Source of the DNA: Anaerolineae bacterium
Lineage (GTDB): Bacteria; Chloroflexota; Anaerolineae; Anaerolineales; Anaerolineaceae
Reading direction: 5' to 3'
Assembly (NCBI GenBank): GCA_013314735.1
Contig: JABUFD010000003.1
Location: 186,001 to 250,000, forward strand
DNA: 64,000 bases
Made by a program: the position numbers and the translations under genes. The stretch's first letter is position 1. Each line of letters starts with the position of its first letter. The notes under the pieces were generated by a model that did not search any database, was not told the DNA's origin, and saw only the letters and a list, made by a program, of their open reading frames with translations. This document shows positions 35,160 through 43,734 of the stretch, piece after piece.

Positions 35160-36554
35160 TTATCCGCGGTTGCGCTGGGAAGGCTGCCGGCGTGGAAGCG
35201 CCGGTTTGCCAGTCCCATGTCCGCCATGCGGTTTGGGGTTGGCTGGACCGGATTGCACCTCCCCAACCGAGTCAGGCCGGCGGAATGGTTTTGCACCGCG
35301 GTGACCTGTGGGTTGGGCTTCTGCGACCGGACGTTGTGGTGCATTGCTGCGCCGGGAGCGGTTCTTCAGCGTCGATCCTTCGCTGCGCCCACCGCCGCGC
35401 GGCAGGCTGATAGTCGTATGTTCTGCCGGTTGGGCATCATAATCAAACCCCTCCACGTACAGGCGCTCAATCCTCTGACTGGTGGCTTTTTCAATCCGTC
35501 GCACCATATCATCATCTTCCGGGGTCACAAACGTGAAGGCATCCCCGCTGCGTTCCGCCCGTCCAGTACGGCCAATGCGGTGAACATAGGCATCCGGGGT
35601 ATCGGGAATATCATAGTTGATCACATGCGAGATCGAGTTGATGTCCAGGCCGCGTGCCGCCACGTCAGTGGCGATCATCACCTGGTAGCGCCCGCCTTTG
35701 AAGCCTTCCAGGGCGGCATCGCGCTGGTTCTGGCTGCGGTCGCCGTGCAGGGATGTCACGCGGAAGCCCGCTTTTGCGAGCCTTTTTTGCAGAGCGTAGG
35801 TGCGCCGCCGGGTGCGGGTGAACACCAGTACCGAATCGGTGTCGGTGCGTTTCAGCAGTTCAATCAACAGGGCCCCTTTCAGGTGCGGTGCAATCGGGTA
35901 AAGCGCATGGCTCACAGTCTCAGCAGGTTTGCTGAACCCGACATCGATCCGTTGCGGGTTTTTCAATGTGGAATACGCCATCTGCTCAATTTCCTTGGGG
36001 AAAGTGGCGGTGAACAGCATCGTCTGCCTTCGGGCGGGCACCAACTTAATAATGCGCTTCACATCCGGCAGAAAGCCCATATCGAGCATACGGTCGGCTT
36101 CATCCAGCACCAGCATTTCGATGCTGTTCAGCGACAACACCCCCTGGTTCACGAAATCGAGCAGGCGGCCGGGGCAAGCAACGAGGATATCGACACCTTT
36201 CTTCAATTCTTCCATCTGTTGATGGGGCTTGATCCCGCCGTAAATGGTCACAGATCGCAGTGGTGTACGCCGTCCCAGGTCGCGGATGGTCTGATGAATT
36301 TGCTGCGCCAGTTCGCGCGTGGGGGTGACGATCAACGCGCGCGGGGTGCGGCGCGGACCATCCAGCAGATGCTGCAAAATCGGCAGCACGAACACCGCGG
36401 TTTTCCCGGTTCCGGTTTGTGCAATACCAACCAGGTCTTTACCCGCCAGGGCAGCCGGCAAAGCGGCTACCTGGATCGGGGTGGGTTCTTCGAACCCGGC
36501 ATCAACAACGCCCGCCAACAGGCGGTCATCCAATGAGTAATCAGTAAACTTCAA
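35160..36554 (-). CDS. DEAD-box ATP-dependent RNA helicase, RhlE-like
   Basis: 464 aa. All helicase motifs are present: Q motif (PTPIQ), motif I AQTGTGKT, Ia PTRELA, II DEAD, III TAT, V ATDVAARGLD and VI HRIGRTGRAER. A ~90-residue basic, Gly/Arg/Pro-rich tail (from RGGGRSEG) is typical of RhlE-type proteins and probably binds RNA. No ATG is available: the frame opens with TTG codons at 36560 and 36554, and TAAGGA is 6 nt before 36554 but touches 36560, so 36554 is chosen. It should remodel rRNA or mRNA structure. Stands alone between terminators. Confidence 0.95.
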   Translation of the reverse strand: MKFTDYSLDDRLLAGVVDAGFEEPTPIQVAALPAALAGKDLVGIAQTGTGKTAVFVLPILQHLLDGPRRTPRALIVTPTRELAQQIHQTIRDLGRRTPLRSVTIYGGIKPHQQMEELKKGVDILVACPGRLLDFVNQGVLSLNSIEMLVLDEADRMLDMGFLPDVKRIIKLVPARRQTMLFTATFPKEIEQMAYSTLKNPQRIDVGFSKPAETVSHALYPIAPHLKGALLIELLKRTDTDSVLVFTRTRRRTYALQKRLAKAGFRVTSLHGDRSQNQRDAALEGFKGGRYQVMIATDVAARGLDINSISHVINYDIPDTPDAYVHRIGRTGRAERSGDAFTFVTPEDDDMVRRIEKATSQRIERLYVEGFDYDAQPAEHTTISLPRGGGRSEGSTLKNRSRRSNAPQRPVAEAQPTGHRGAKPFRRPDSVGEVQSGPANPKPHGGHGTGKPALPRRQPSQRNRG

Positions 36555-36637
36555 CTTCAATCCTTACCGTCCGCCACAGTGATCCCATGGGTTATTCACA
36601 CTTTGCGACCATAGGACAGCCGCGCGGACTTTGTTCC

Positions 36638-36665
36638 AAAAAAATGCGAGGGAGAAAACCCTCGC
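36638..36665 (-). terminator. Rho-independent terminator of the GH38 gene
   Basis: Stem GCGAGGG/CCCTCGC with a 6-nt loop, followed on the minus strand by A and seven Ts, about 100 nt after the GH38 stop and upstream of the helicase gene. Confidence 0.8.
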
Positions 36666-36761
36666 TTTCATCCAATAATATCGATAAATTATACCACACC
36701 TGCAAAGCCGGAGTTCCGGTTTTCTCATACCAGAACCCCGGCCAATATTCACCGAACCAGT

Positions 36762-39158
36762 TTATTCTTCCAGCAGATTCACCACCCGGCTGCTGCCATC
36801 CGGCTCGATCCTGATCGTCTGGATTTCATAAGCGCCGATCCGAACCGGAATGCTAGAACCAACCAACGGCAGTTCCAGGTCAAACTGGCAGGGGATGCCG
36901 TTGGTTTCCACCAACCGCACCACCCAACCGCTGCCGTCCTCTGCGCCCTTGAGCGCAACAAGATCCACATTTCGCGGGGTTTCGCCCACCCAGCCAGCGG
37001 TGAGCGGCAGCTTCCCGGCATGCCCGGTGGTGATCAAGACCGGCACGGCCTGGTTGATCTCTGCCGCGGCGCGCACCGTTCCCGCCATGCGCCAATCTCC
37101 CTGGTGCGGCAGGATCGAGTATGTGAAGCTCTGCAGGCCCTGGTCCATATAGTCATAGGGGAAATCCGCCTCGGGCACTTTGGGATCATGGTGGGCATAG
37201 ATCGGGCTGCGCAGCACGGTCAGCCCGAACACGTTGTCCTTCACATTGAAGCTATATTTGCCGTCATTGAGGAAACTCACTCCCAAACCACTGCCGGAAA
37301 TATCCACCCAGCGCTGCCCGGCTTCTTCCGTGCCATTGCAGGGGCGGACAATATGGCCGTAGGGAACCTCATAGGTGGCGGTGGGGTTTTCAACGTTGAC
37401 CGGGAACTGCAATTTGAGCATCTTGTGCTGTTCCTGCCAATCCACCTGCACCCGCACATCGATCCGCGGCATGGCTTTGTAGAGGGTGAAATCCTGGGTG
37501 ACGCTGGAATGGCCGTAGTGGCTCTTGACCCGCAGCGTCGATTGCACCGGGCCGTCATCGATCATCTGCATGCTGTCGAGGGTAAAGTGCCCGATCACCC
37601 GGTCAAAGGTGAATACGCCGTGCGACCAGGTATCGCTGGGATCATCAATCACCACCGGCACCGCGGCTGGCGCATTGAAAAGCTCATTCTGGCTGTGGCG
37701 TTCCACCAATGAGGCAATCCATCCGGTTTCCGGATCGATTTCCAACCGCAGCATGTCGCTCTCCAGCACAGTTGAGAGCACCGGCAGGGCGTAGCCATTT
37801 TGTTCCCCCGGCACAGGGCGCACCCAATACACCTGGTAGCCCAGGGGCGGCAGGTCGGCCAGAAAGCGCAGCCGGATGGCGCGGTTGAGGGTCATATGCG
37901 GCTGGATCAACTGCACCGTGACCGGGCTGCCGGCAGCATCTGTCACCGCAAACTGAGACCCGCCCAGGTGGCCTTCCACCTCGACCGGTACGCGCGCCTG
38001 CCAGCCGTGCGGATTGAATACCACCAGCGGTTTCGCATCGCCATGCGGCAGGTCGATCTGCCAGGTGAAAGCCTGCAGGGCGCGGTTCTGCGCCCGTTCG
38101 GCAATACTGGTCGCTTCGCCGTAGGTACGCTCAGCATCGAGATAGGCTTCCTTGATACTGCTGCCAGCCATGATGTCGTGGAACTGGTTGAACAGCACCA
38201 GCTTCCAGGCGCGGCTGAACTCCATCCGCGGGTAGGGGGTGCCCAGTACAGCCTGCGCGGCTGCGGCCCATTTTTCCGCCGCAACCAGCGCATTTTCTGC
38301 CTGGCGGTTCCAACGCTTTACACCCGAATGCGCAGCATAACAACCGCTGGCATGGTGCTGCAGGTCATCGTGTACCACCGGTATCGCCTCGGGGTCGATA
38401 TCCAGAGCGGCGAAAAATTCAGCCGATGAACTGAACCGCATCACAGGCAAGGAGGCATCCTGTTGAAAACGGTGGATTTCCTGAATATTGCGAATGGTTG
38501 GACCACCGCCATGATTGCCTACCCCGTAAAAACACATCATATCATGGAATGGTTCCACCAATTCCGCGGAAGCCGCGTTGATCTGCGACATCATGTCTGC
38601 ATCCCAATCATTATAGGAGCGGATGATGCGGAAGCACAGCACCCGCGAGCCGTCATCCGCCTCCCACCAGAAAATGCGCGAGGGAAGCGTTTTCTCATGC
38701 GGTCCGGGACGCATGAACACGTAATGGTCCATTCCCTGTTTTTTCAGAATCTGCGGAAAAACGGCATGGTGCCCGAAGCTGTCAGGATTGAAGCCCTCTG
38801 TTGCCTTGCGCCCAAATTTTTCCTGGAAAAAACGCTGGCCGTACAGGCCCTGGCGTACGAAACTCTCCCCGGCTGGGATGTTACAGTCGGGTTCGATCCA
38901 CCAGCCGCCGGTAAAATGCCAGCGTCCTTCTGCCACACGCTGCTGGATTTCAGTGAACATTGCCGGATCCATCTCCTCCGCCCAGGCATAGAACGCCGCT
39001 GAACTGGAGGTGAATGTAAAATCATCGAACTCCTTCATCCTGTCCAACGCGGAACGGAAGGTGGCATGCACCTCGTGGTAACCTTCCTGCCAGCGCCACA
39101 GCCAGACGGGGTCAATGTGCCCATGACCGATCATGTGCAATGTATTATTCTTGCTCAT
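36762..39158 (-). CDS. Alpha-mannosidase-type glycoside hydrolase, family GH38
   Basis: 798 aa. Zinc site GHGHIDPVWLWRWQEG near residue 11-20, catalytic nucleophile Asp in GFNPDSFGHH, further family motif FHDIMAGSSIKEAY near 340, then the central and C-terminal beta domains (HYGHSSVTQDFTLY, APFCNGT-like region). GH38 enzymes cleave alpha-linked mannose from glycans. No signal peptide, so it is a cytoplasmic enzyme. Start ATG 39158 is chosen over upstream codons to 39272 because GGAG lies 10 nt upstream and the fold starts directly after. The gene is monocistronic, with its own terminator. Confidence 0.92.
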   Translation of the reverse strand: MSKNNTLHMIGHGHIDPVWLWRWQEGYHEVHATFRSALDRMKEFDDFTFTSSSAAFYAWAEEMDPAMFTEIQQRVAEGRWHFTGGWWIEPDCNIPAGESFVRQGLYGQRFFQEKFGRKATEGFNPDSFGHHAVFPQILKKQGMDHYVFMRPGPHEKTLPSRIFWWEADDGSRVLCFRIIRSYNDWDADMMSQINAASAELVEPFHDMMCFYGVGNHGGGPTIRNIQEIHRFQQDASLPVMRFSSSAEFFAALDIDPEAIPVVHDDLQHHASGCYAAHSGVKRWNRQAENALVAAEKWAAAAQAVLGTPYPRMEFSRAWKLVLFNQFHDIMAGSSIKEAYLDAERTYGEATSIAERAQNRALQAFTWQIDLPHGDAKPLVVFNPHGWQARVPVEVEGHLGGSQFAVTDAAGSPVTVQLIQPHMTLNRAIRLRFLADLPPLGYQVYWVRPVPGEQNGYALPVLSTVLESDMLRLEIDPETGWIASLVERHSQNELFNAPAAVPVVIDDPSDTWSHGVFTFDRVIGHFTLDSMQMIDDGPVQSTLRVKSHYGHSSVTQDFTLYKAMPRIDVRVQVDWQEQHKMLKLQFPVNVENPTATYEVPYGHIVRPCNGTEEAGQRWVDISGSGLGVSFLNDGKYSFNVKDNVFGLTVLRSPIYAHHDPKVPEADFPYDYMDQGLQSFTYSILPHQGDWRMAGTVRAAAEINQAVPVLITTGHAGKLPLTAGWVGETPRNVDLVALKGAEDGSGWVVRLVETNGIPCQFDLELPLVGSSIPVRIGAYEIQTIRIEPDGSSRVVNLLEE

Positions 39159-39438
39159 CAGTTTACTACTCCTTATTTCAAGAATGGTTAATTGTATTAT
39201 GCCCCCCTTCGGGTAAGATGACAAGTTTTGTGGAATAAAATTTTCAGTAATAAATGAAACCCAAGCACACACACGATATCCAGGGCGATGGTAAATATCG
39301 TCTGACTTTCAAAATATTTTTATTTGTGTTCAATGACATTTATAGTTGTTATCAGATTTGGTGATAATATTTTAATATCTTCAATAAATTTTTATGTTTA
39401 TTAAAACATGTATGTACACTTTCAAAGGAGGGACTGTT
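39159..39438. other. 280-bp AT-rich divergent intergenic region
   Basis: Separates the GH38 gene (minus) from the double-GNAT gene (plus). Strongly AT-rich from about 39220 to 39420 compared with the flanking coding DNA. No gene, repeat or clear promoter pair is seen. Confidence 0.45.
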
Positions 39439-40464
39439 ATGAGCAAAGAGAAAAAATATATTAATTTTCAACCGTTAGTATCCGTCCAAGGTTCTAGCCT
39501 CCGGCATTTTGCAGGGGACGAAGATTACGAAATAATTCGAGACATCTTCATCGCAGCGAAAAAACAGAACGGAATTTTTTGGGATTGGGGGAATGATATT
39601 GAGGAATTCAAGGAATATTATAAATATTGTCATAACTTTGACCCACAAGAACAATTCGCGATTGCGGAAATCAATGGTTCACCCATCGGAACACTGGAAT
39701 ATTTTTGGCAAGATAGTGATGATCCTTATCAGCGGGATTTCTACTGTAATTTCTTCTGGCATCCAGATGTTACGAATACTCCTTTTCCTGAAATTATGTT
39801 GTCCTACATCGAAAAGAAATGCCATGAAATGGCATTAAAGATGAAAACAGATCGCCCCTTGTACTTAAATGCAAGGTGTATGGCGAGTGCAAAAGAAAGA
39901 TTGGCGCTCCTGGCACGCAATGATTACGAACCATTACAATTCAGCTACAGTATGGTTCGCGATCTGTCTTTACCTATTGAAACACACCAACTACCAGAAG
40001 GCATAGAAATACGAACTGTTCAACCCGAACACTATAAATCAATTTGGATGGCAGACCATCTGGCGTTTGAAGATCACTGGGGTGAAGTGGACAATGAAGA
40101 AGACTTCCAAAGCTGGTTGCATCACCCCCAATTCCAACCGTCATTATGGAAAGTGGCATGGCAAGGAGACAAGATCTGTGGAATGGTATTAAATTACATC
40201 GATAAGGATGAAAATACAAACAGCAAGCGACAACGCGGGTACACAGAAGGCATTTCTGTTCAAAAACCATGGCGGAAACAAGGAATTGCCAAAGCCCTGA
40301 TTTCGATAAGTTTACACATGTTGCGTGATATGGGCATGGATGAAGCCAAATTGGGAGTAATAGCTCAAAATAAAGACGGTGCATTAAATTTGTATCTCAG
40401 TCTCGGTTACATTGAACAAAAGGAGACAACCGGCATACTTTTCCAAAAGCCACTTCATCCATAA
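39439..40464 (+). CDS. Double-domain GNAT acetyltransferase
   Basis: 341 aa with two GNAT-like halves. The N-terminal half (about 15-185) has FAIAEINGSPIGTLEYFW and the C-terminal half (about 195-341) has ICGMVLNYID and the acetyl-CoA loop RKQGIAKALI with a terminal NLYLSLGY segment. Only the second half carries a clear Q/RxxGxG/A loop, so the first may be non-catalytic. Start ATG 39439 has GGAGGG upstream; an earlier in-frame start at 39394 lies in AT-rich leader. Base composition is visibly more AT-rich than neighbours, as in the following toxin-antitoxin genes. Substrate unknown (antibiotic, peptide or small amine). Confidence 0.8.
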   Translation: MSKEKKYINFQPLVSVQGSSLRHFAGDEDYEIIRDIFIAAKKQNGIFWDWGNDIEEFKEYYKYCHNFDPQEQFAIAEINGSPIGTLEYFWQDSDDPYQRDFYCNFFWHPDVTNTPFPEIMLSYIEKKCHEMALKMKTDRPLYLNARCMASAKERLALLARNDYEPLQFSYSMVRDLSLPIETHQLPEGIEIRTVQPEHYKSIWMADHLAFEDHWGEVDNEEDFQSWLHHPQFQPSLWKVAWQGDKICGMVLNYIDKDENTNSKRQRGYTEGISVQKPWRKQGIAKALISISLHMLRDMGMDEAKLGVIAQNKDGALNLYLSLGYIEQKETTGILFQKPLHP

Positions 40465-40535
40465 TCGCAGAAGAAAGTCATTGTTACGTAGTGGGGATAA
40501 GGAGTTGAATTATCGCTGGAAGAAGAAACGAGGGT

Positions 40536-40811
40536 CTAATTCACGAAATTCACTTCGAGACGGTTTCCAGTCGCCTCCGCTATCTTCATCAATAAGTCGA
40601 CTGTCGGATTATAGGTTCCACTTTCCAAACGGCTGATATTCGCCTGCTTCGTGCCGATGATTCTGGCTAATTCGGCCTGTGTCAATCCTGCAGCAATACG
40701 TGCCTGGATGACCTTCTCAGCAATCCGATAGGTTTCTTCAAGCAGATCATATTCTTCTTCGAAATCTGCATCTTGCATATATTTGGCTTTGAGTTCAGCT
40801 AATGTCTTCAT
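40536..40811 (-). CDS. Antitoxin, XRE-type HTH (HigA-like)
   Basis: 91 aa. A helical N-terminal part (LAELKAKYMQDADFEEEYDLLEETY) precedes a Cro/C1-type helix-turn-helix (GLTQAELARIIGTKQANISRLESG) and a short C-terminal strand. It is encoded after the toxin, overlapping it by 17 nt, which is the HigBA order. It should neutralise the toxin and repress the shared promoter through the palindrome at 41178-41195. Complete and without defects. Confidence 0.9.
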   Translation of the reverse strand: MKTLAELKAKYMQDADFEEEYDLLEETYRIAEKVIQARIAAGLTQAELARIIGTKQANISRLESGTYNPTVDLLMKIAEATGNRLEVNFVN

Positions 40812-41169
40812 CTTTCTTTCTTCCTAAGAATTCCAGCATTTGATTCCTGGCGATTTCAAGTTCCTTTGCTGGTGTTTTTTGTGTCTTCTTGACAAACCCA
40901 TGAACCAAAATAAATTTATCTCCATCAAAGAGAAAGTAAATGATTCGGGAAATATCACTGGCAAATTGAATCCGCAACTCATAGAGACCTTTATAGCGTG
41001 ACCCCAGAATTTTCGTTACATGCGGTTCAGTCAAGGAAGTTCCAAATGTTTGCAGCAGCTCTATGGAACGGATCGCCTTGGCACGATGTTTCACTGGCAG
41101 TTGATCCAAAAATGATTCAACAGAGCATTCTCCATTCAGGTTTTCATAGAAAATGATCTCGTTTGCCAT
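40795..41169 (-). CDS. Toxin of the RelE/HigB superfamily (Gp49-like, DUF891)
   Basis: 124 aa beginning EIIFYENLNGECSVESFLDQLP, typical of phage-derived Gp49-like/HigB toxins, with the core YELRIQFASDISRIIYFLFDGDKFILVHGFVKKTQKTPAKELEIA. These toxins are ribosome-dependent mRNA interferases; the basic KKTQKTP loop and Arg residues fit. Start ATG 41169 agrees with family N-termini. There is no Shine-Dalgarno: the -10 box ends 6 nt before the ATG, so the transcript is probably leaderless. Antitoxin gene overlaps its 3' end. Located in an AT-rich stretch, consistent with recent gain. Confidence 0.92.
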   Translation of the reverse strand: MANEIIFYENLNGECSVESFLDQLPVKHRAKAIRSIELLQTFGTSLTEPHVTKILGSRYKGLYELRIQFASDISRIIYFLFDGDKFILVHGFVKKTQKTPAKELEIARNQMLEFLGRKKDEDIS

Positions 41170-41175
41170 AATTCC

Positions 41176-41195
41176 ATTATATCATATATGATATA
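41176..41195 (-). promoter_or_regulatory. Autoregulatory promoter/operator of the toxin-antitoxin operon
   Basis: A perfect 18-bp palindrome TATATCATATATGATATA (41178-41195) overlaps an extended -10 element TGATATAAT on the minus strand (TATAAT at 41176-41181). Antitoxin bound there would block RNA polymerase directly. Only 6 nt separate the -10 box from the toxin ATG. Confidence 0.7.
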
Positions 41196-41294
41196 TATTT
41201 TGAGAACAGAAATGATAAAACATTCCCCATTCGACCATAGATTTAACAATTCGTGGAAAAGTTAATCAGAAACCGGCTTCTCCCATTTGAGGAA

Positions 41295-42161
41295 TTATTC
41301 GCCGCATGCCAAATACCTTTCCAGGTTCTCCAGACTCCATGCCAGTGCCTGCAGGCATTCTTCCACACCTTCAAATTCCACCGAAACCGCGCCACCATAA
41401 CCGGCTTTCTTGAGGATGTCAATACACTGCTTCACCCTGACCACACCGTGACCCAGTACCGTTCCGCGCAGGAGATTCCCGGCGCGTGTGGGGAACCAGC
41501 CCTGTCCATTCACCGGCAGGCTGGCTTCACGGAAGAGGAAATCTTTCACATGCACATGCGCTGCCAGCGGCGCCACCAGGCTCACCGCCAGTTCGGAGAG
41601 CTCGTCCGCGCACATAAAATTGCCGATATCAATCAACAGCCCGAAATTAGGGTGGCCCACCGCCGTGACGAGTTTTTCCACACGGTGACTGTCCTGTGCG
41701 AAGTACCCGTGGTTCTCGATCATGGTGCGGATACCGAGTTTCTCGGCTTCCACCGTGACGGCACGGCAGCCTTCGGCAATGATTGGCAGGGCATCATCAT
41801 ACGTGCGGATACCGCGTTCGGGACGGGGCCCACGCGCCGCGTCATGGCGCATCCCACTCACACCCAGCAGTTTCGCAATTTGCAATTCTTCCACCAGGGT
41901 CTTGACCTGCGCCTCCACACTATCATCCATGATGAAATCCGCACCGATCGTGTAGTTGATGATCGGCAGGCCTGCCTGATCACAGCGATCTTTAAATTTC
42001 GGTGCCAGGTCTTGGATCGTGAACGCATCAGGGATACCCGCCGTGGCCAATTCGATGGAAGCATACCCCATTTCGGCGGCTTTGGCAGGGATATCAAGAT
42101 AGGCTAACTCACCAGAACGGACGGCTTTGGTGAACGAATAGGTGCTGACACAGGTTTTCAT
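41295..42161 (-). CDS. Sugar phosphate isomerase/epimerase (xylose isomerase-like TIM barrel)
   Basis: 288 aa AP-endonuclease-2/xylose-isomerase-like barrel. Metal-site motifs include SIELATAGIPD, MIENHGYFAQDSHRV, GLLIDIGNF and HVHVKDFLFRE, with a final VSVEFEGVEE glutamate. Such enzymes interconvert keto-sugars such as tagatose, fructose or inosose; the substrate is not defined. Start ATG 42161 has GGGAG inside the end of the upstream paralogue, from which it is separated by 1 nt. The two are coupled and probably work on the same or successive sugars. Confidence 0.85.
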   Translation of the reverse strand: MKTCVSTYSFTKAVRSGELAYLDIPAKAAEMGYASIELATAGIPDAFTIQDLAPKFKDRCDQAGLPIINYTIGADFIMDDSVEAQVKTLVEELQIAKLLGVSGMRHDAARGPRPERGIRTYDDALPIIAEGCRAVTVEAEKLGIRTMIENHGYFAQDSHRVEKLVTAVGHPNFGLLIDIGNFMCADELSELAVSLVAPLAAHVHVKDFLFREASLPVNGQGWFPTRAGNLLRGTVLGHGVVRVKQCIDILKKAGYGGAVSVEFEGVEECLQALAWSLENLERYLACGE

Positions 42162-42162
42162 A

Positions 42163-43002
42163 TTATTCTCCCTTTACTTTGGTATAGAGTGTGTTCGCCA
42201 TGGTGCCGTATTTGAGATATGACTCCCATTGGTCAAGCTGGCTGTCGCTGGCGAGGTGATCGGTGGATGCGACATGCGGCTCGATCGAAACAAAGCCTTG
42301 ATACCCGCTTTCCCATAAGGCAGTTAGAATCCTTTCGATCTGGGCATCCCCCTCTCCGGGGAAATGCTGCGAACCATCGTAGCATGTATCCTTCAGGTGG
42401 AAGTATTCGATGAATTCGCGCACTTTGGTATACATCTCCCAGGTATCCACGCCGTGCCCGGCCGCATTGCCGGGGTCAAACGCGCAACGTACATTATTAC
42501 AATTGCACAGCGTCAGGAATTCGACCATCGTATCACCGTCCTGCGGATACCCGACACAGTTTTCCAGCACCAGCATCACACCGCGGGTGTTGGCATGTTC
42601 ACCCAGCTTGCGAAGACGGACCACCGCTTTGTCGCGCCATTCTTCAGGAGTGTCATCCCCCTGGGCGTAAGACATCACACGGATGTAGTGTGCGCCAACC
42701 ACATCAGCCAGATCGCATAGTCGGTCGAGGGTTTTAAGGTCCTCCTCCAGCGAAACGGTATCGATCGGCAGCTTGCCCATCGCTGAACCGAGGCTGCTGA
42801 CCTGCATCCCGCCTTGCTCCAGCATCTCCTTTAATGCAGGATATTGAGCCGCAGGAATTTCTTCCGCCTTTACTCCTTCGACGGTACGGATGTCGAGATA
42901 GTCCCAGCCAAGCATCCTGTGCATCCTGATCTGTTCACGAAAATTCCCGGAACATTCATCCGCAAATCCGCTGGGCAAAAAAATCGCTTTTTGTTCACTC
43001 AT
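42163..43002 (-). CDS. Sugar phosphate isomerase/epimerase (xylose isomerase-like TIM barrel)
   Basis: 279 aa, same superfamily as the next gene but distantly related. Recognisable motifs: VLENCVGYPQDGDTMVEFL, RCAFDPGNAAGHG, FHLKDTCYDGSQ and FVSIEPHVA, corresponding to the Glu, Asp, His and Glu metal ligands. Start ATG 43002 is set by GGAGAG 6 nt upstream; the frame upstream to 43116 has no support. First gene of a two-gene operon with the isomerase at 41295. Substrate undefined. Confidence 0.85.
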   Translation of the reverse strand: MSEQKAIFLPSGFADECSGNFREQIRMHRMLGWDYLDIRTVEGVKAEEIPAAQYPALKEMLEQGGMQVSSLGSAMGKLPIDTVSLEEDLKTLDRLCDLADVVGAHYIRVMSYAQGDDTPEEWRDKAVVRLRKLGEHANTRGVMLVLENCVGYPQDGDTMVEFLTLCNCNNVRCAFDPGNAAGHGVDTWEMYTKVREFIEYFHLKDTCYDGSQHFPGEGDAQIERILTALWESGYQGFVSIEPHVASTDHLASDSQLDQWESYLKYGTMANTLYTKVKGE

Positions 43003-43182
43003 CCTTCTCTCCCACAATGTAGAATTGACTTTCAAAGGTTTCTGACTCCCTGTATCAGAATTGGTTGCCTGTATTATCAGCCCTTTCAGGCAGGATGACA
43101 AGTTTTTGATCTCCAAAGTAAAAATCGAAAATCAAGCTGGCAGTAGAATCAAGGAAATGATCACAGCCCGCAGGAGAAAGAT

Positions 43183-43674
43183 ATGAATGAAATCACCATC
43201 CGAAGAGCCGGCCCCGCTGACGCGCAATTGCTTGCGGAATTGAATCGTGACGTCCAACAACTGCATGCGGATGCCCATCCGCACCTGTTTAAACAACCCG
43301 GGTTGGATGGCAGCATGGCAGCCTACATGGCACAGGCCTTGCAAAATTCCCTGCATCTGTTCTATATCGCCGAAGTCGATGGTAACCCGGCAGGCTATCT
43401 ATTTGCTGTGATCCAGGAACGCCCGGAAACCGCGATGAAACTCGCCGACCGCCAGGTGTATATCAACCAGATCTCGATCAAGCCCGCATACCAGGGAAAA
43501 GGCTGCGGCACCTTGCTGCTGGCGGAGGTGCGCGAACTGGCCTGCACGTTGGGAATCCAAACCATCGGCGTAGACTGCTGGGCATTCAACCAACGGGCGC
43601 TATCGTTTTTTCAATCGCATGGGTTCACACCCAACAATATCCGCATGTGGCAGCGGTTGGATGAAACCCAATAA
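43183..43674 (+). CDS. GNAT family N-acetyltransferase
   Basis: 163 aa single GNAT domain: N-terminal ITIRRAGPADAQLLAELNRDV, strand VDGNPAGYLFAVI, acetyl-CoA loop QGKGCGTLLLAE (R/QxxGxG/A) and the C-terminal FFQSHGFTPNN. AGGAGAAAG precedes the ATG. It may acetylate a small amine, an antibiotic or a protein N-terminus; nothing in the context decides. Converges with the GH172 gene across a bidirectional terminator. Confidence 0.88.
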   Translation: MNEITIRRAGPADAQLLAELNRDVQQLHADAHPHLFKQPGLDGSMAAYMAQALQNSLHLFYIAEVDGNPAGYLFAVIQERPETAMKLADRQVYINQISIKPAYQGKGCGTLLLAEVRELACTLGIQTIGVDCWAFNQRALSFFQSHGFTPNNIRMWQRLDETQ

Positions 43675-43677
43675 CAG

Positions 43678-43712
43678 AAAATCCCAGGGATCACGAACAT
43701 CCCTGGGATTTT
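43678..43712. terminator. Bidirectional Rho-independent terminator
   Basis: Perfect 14-bp stem AAAATCCCAGGGAT/ATCCCTGGGATTTT with a 7-nt loop. T-rich on both strands. Serves the GNAT gene on plus and the GH172 gene on minus. Confidence 0.85.
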
Positions 43713-43734
43713 CATTCATGCCAGAAACGTTACA

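Noticed and set aside
35139-36536. 465-codon open frame on the plus strand
   Set aside because: Antisense shadow of the DEAD-box helicase, which has all helicase motifs; the plus-strand translation has no family character.
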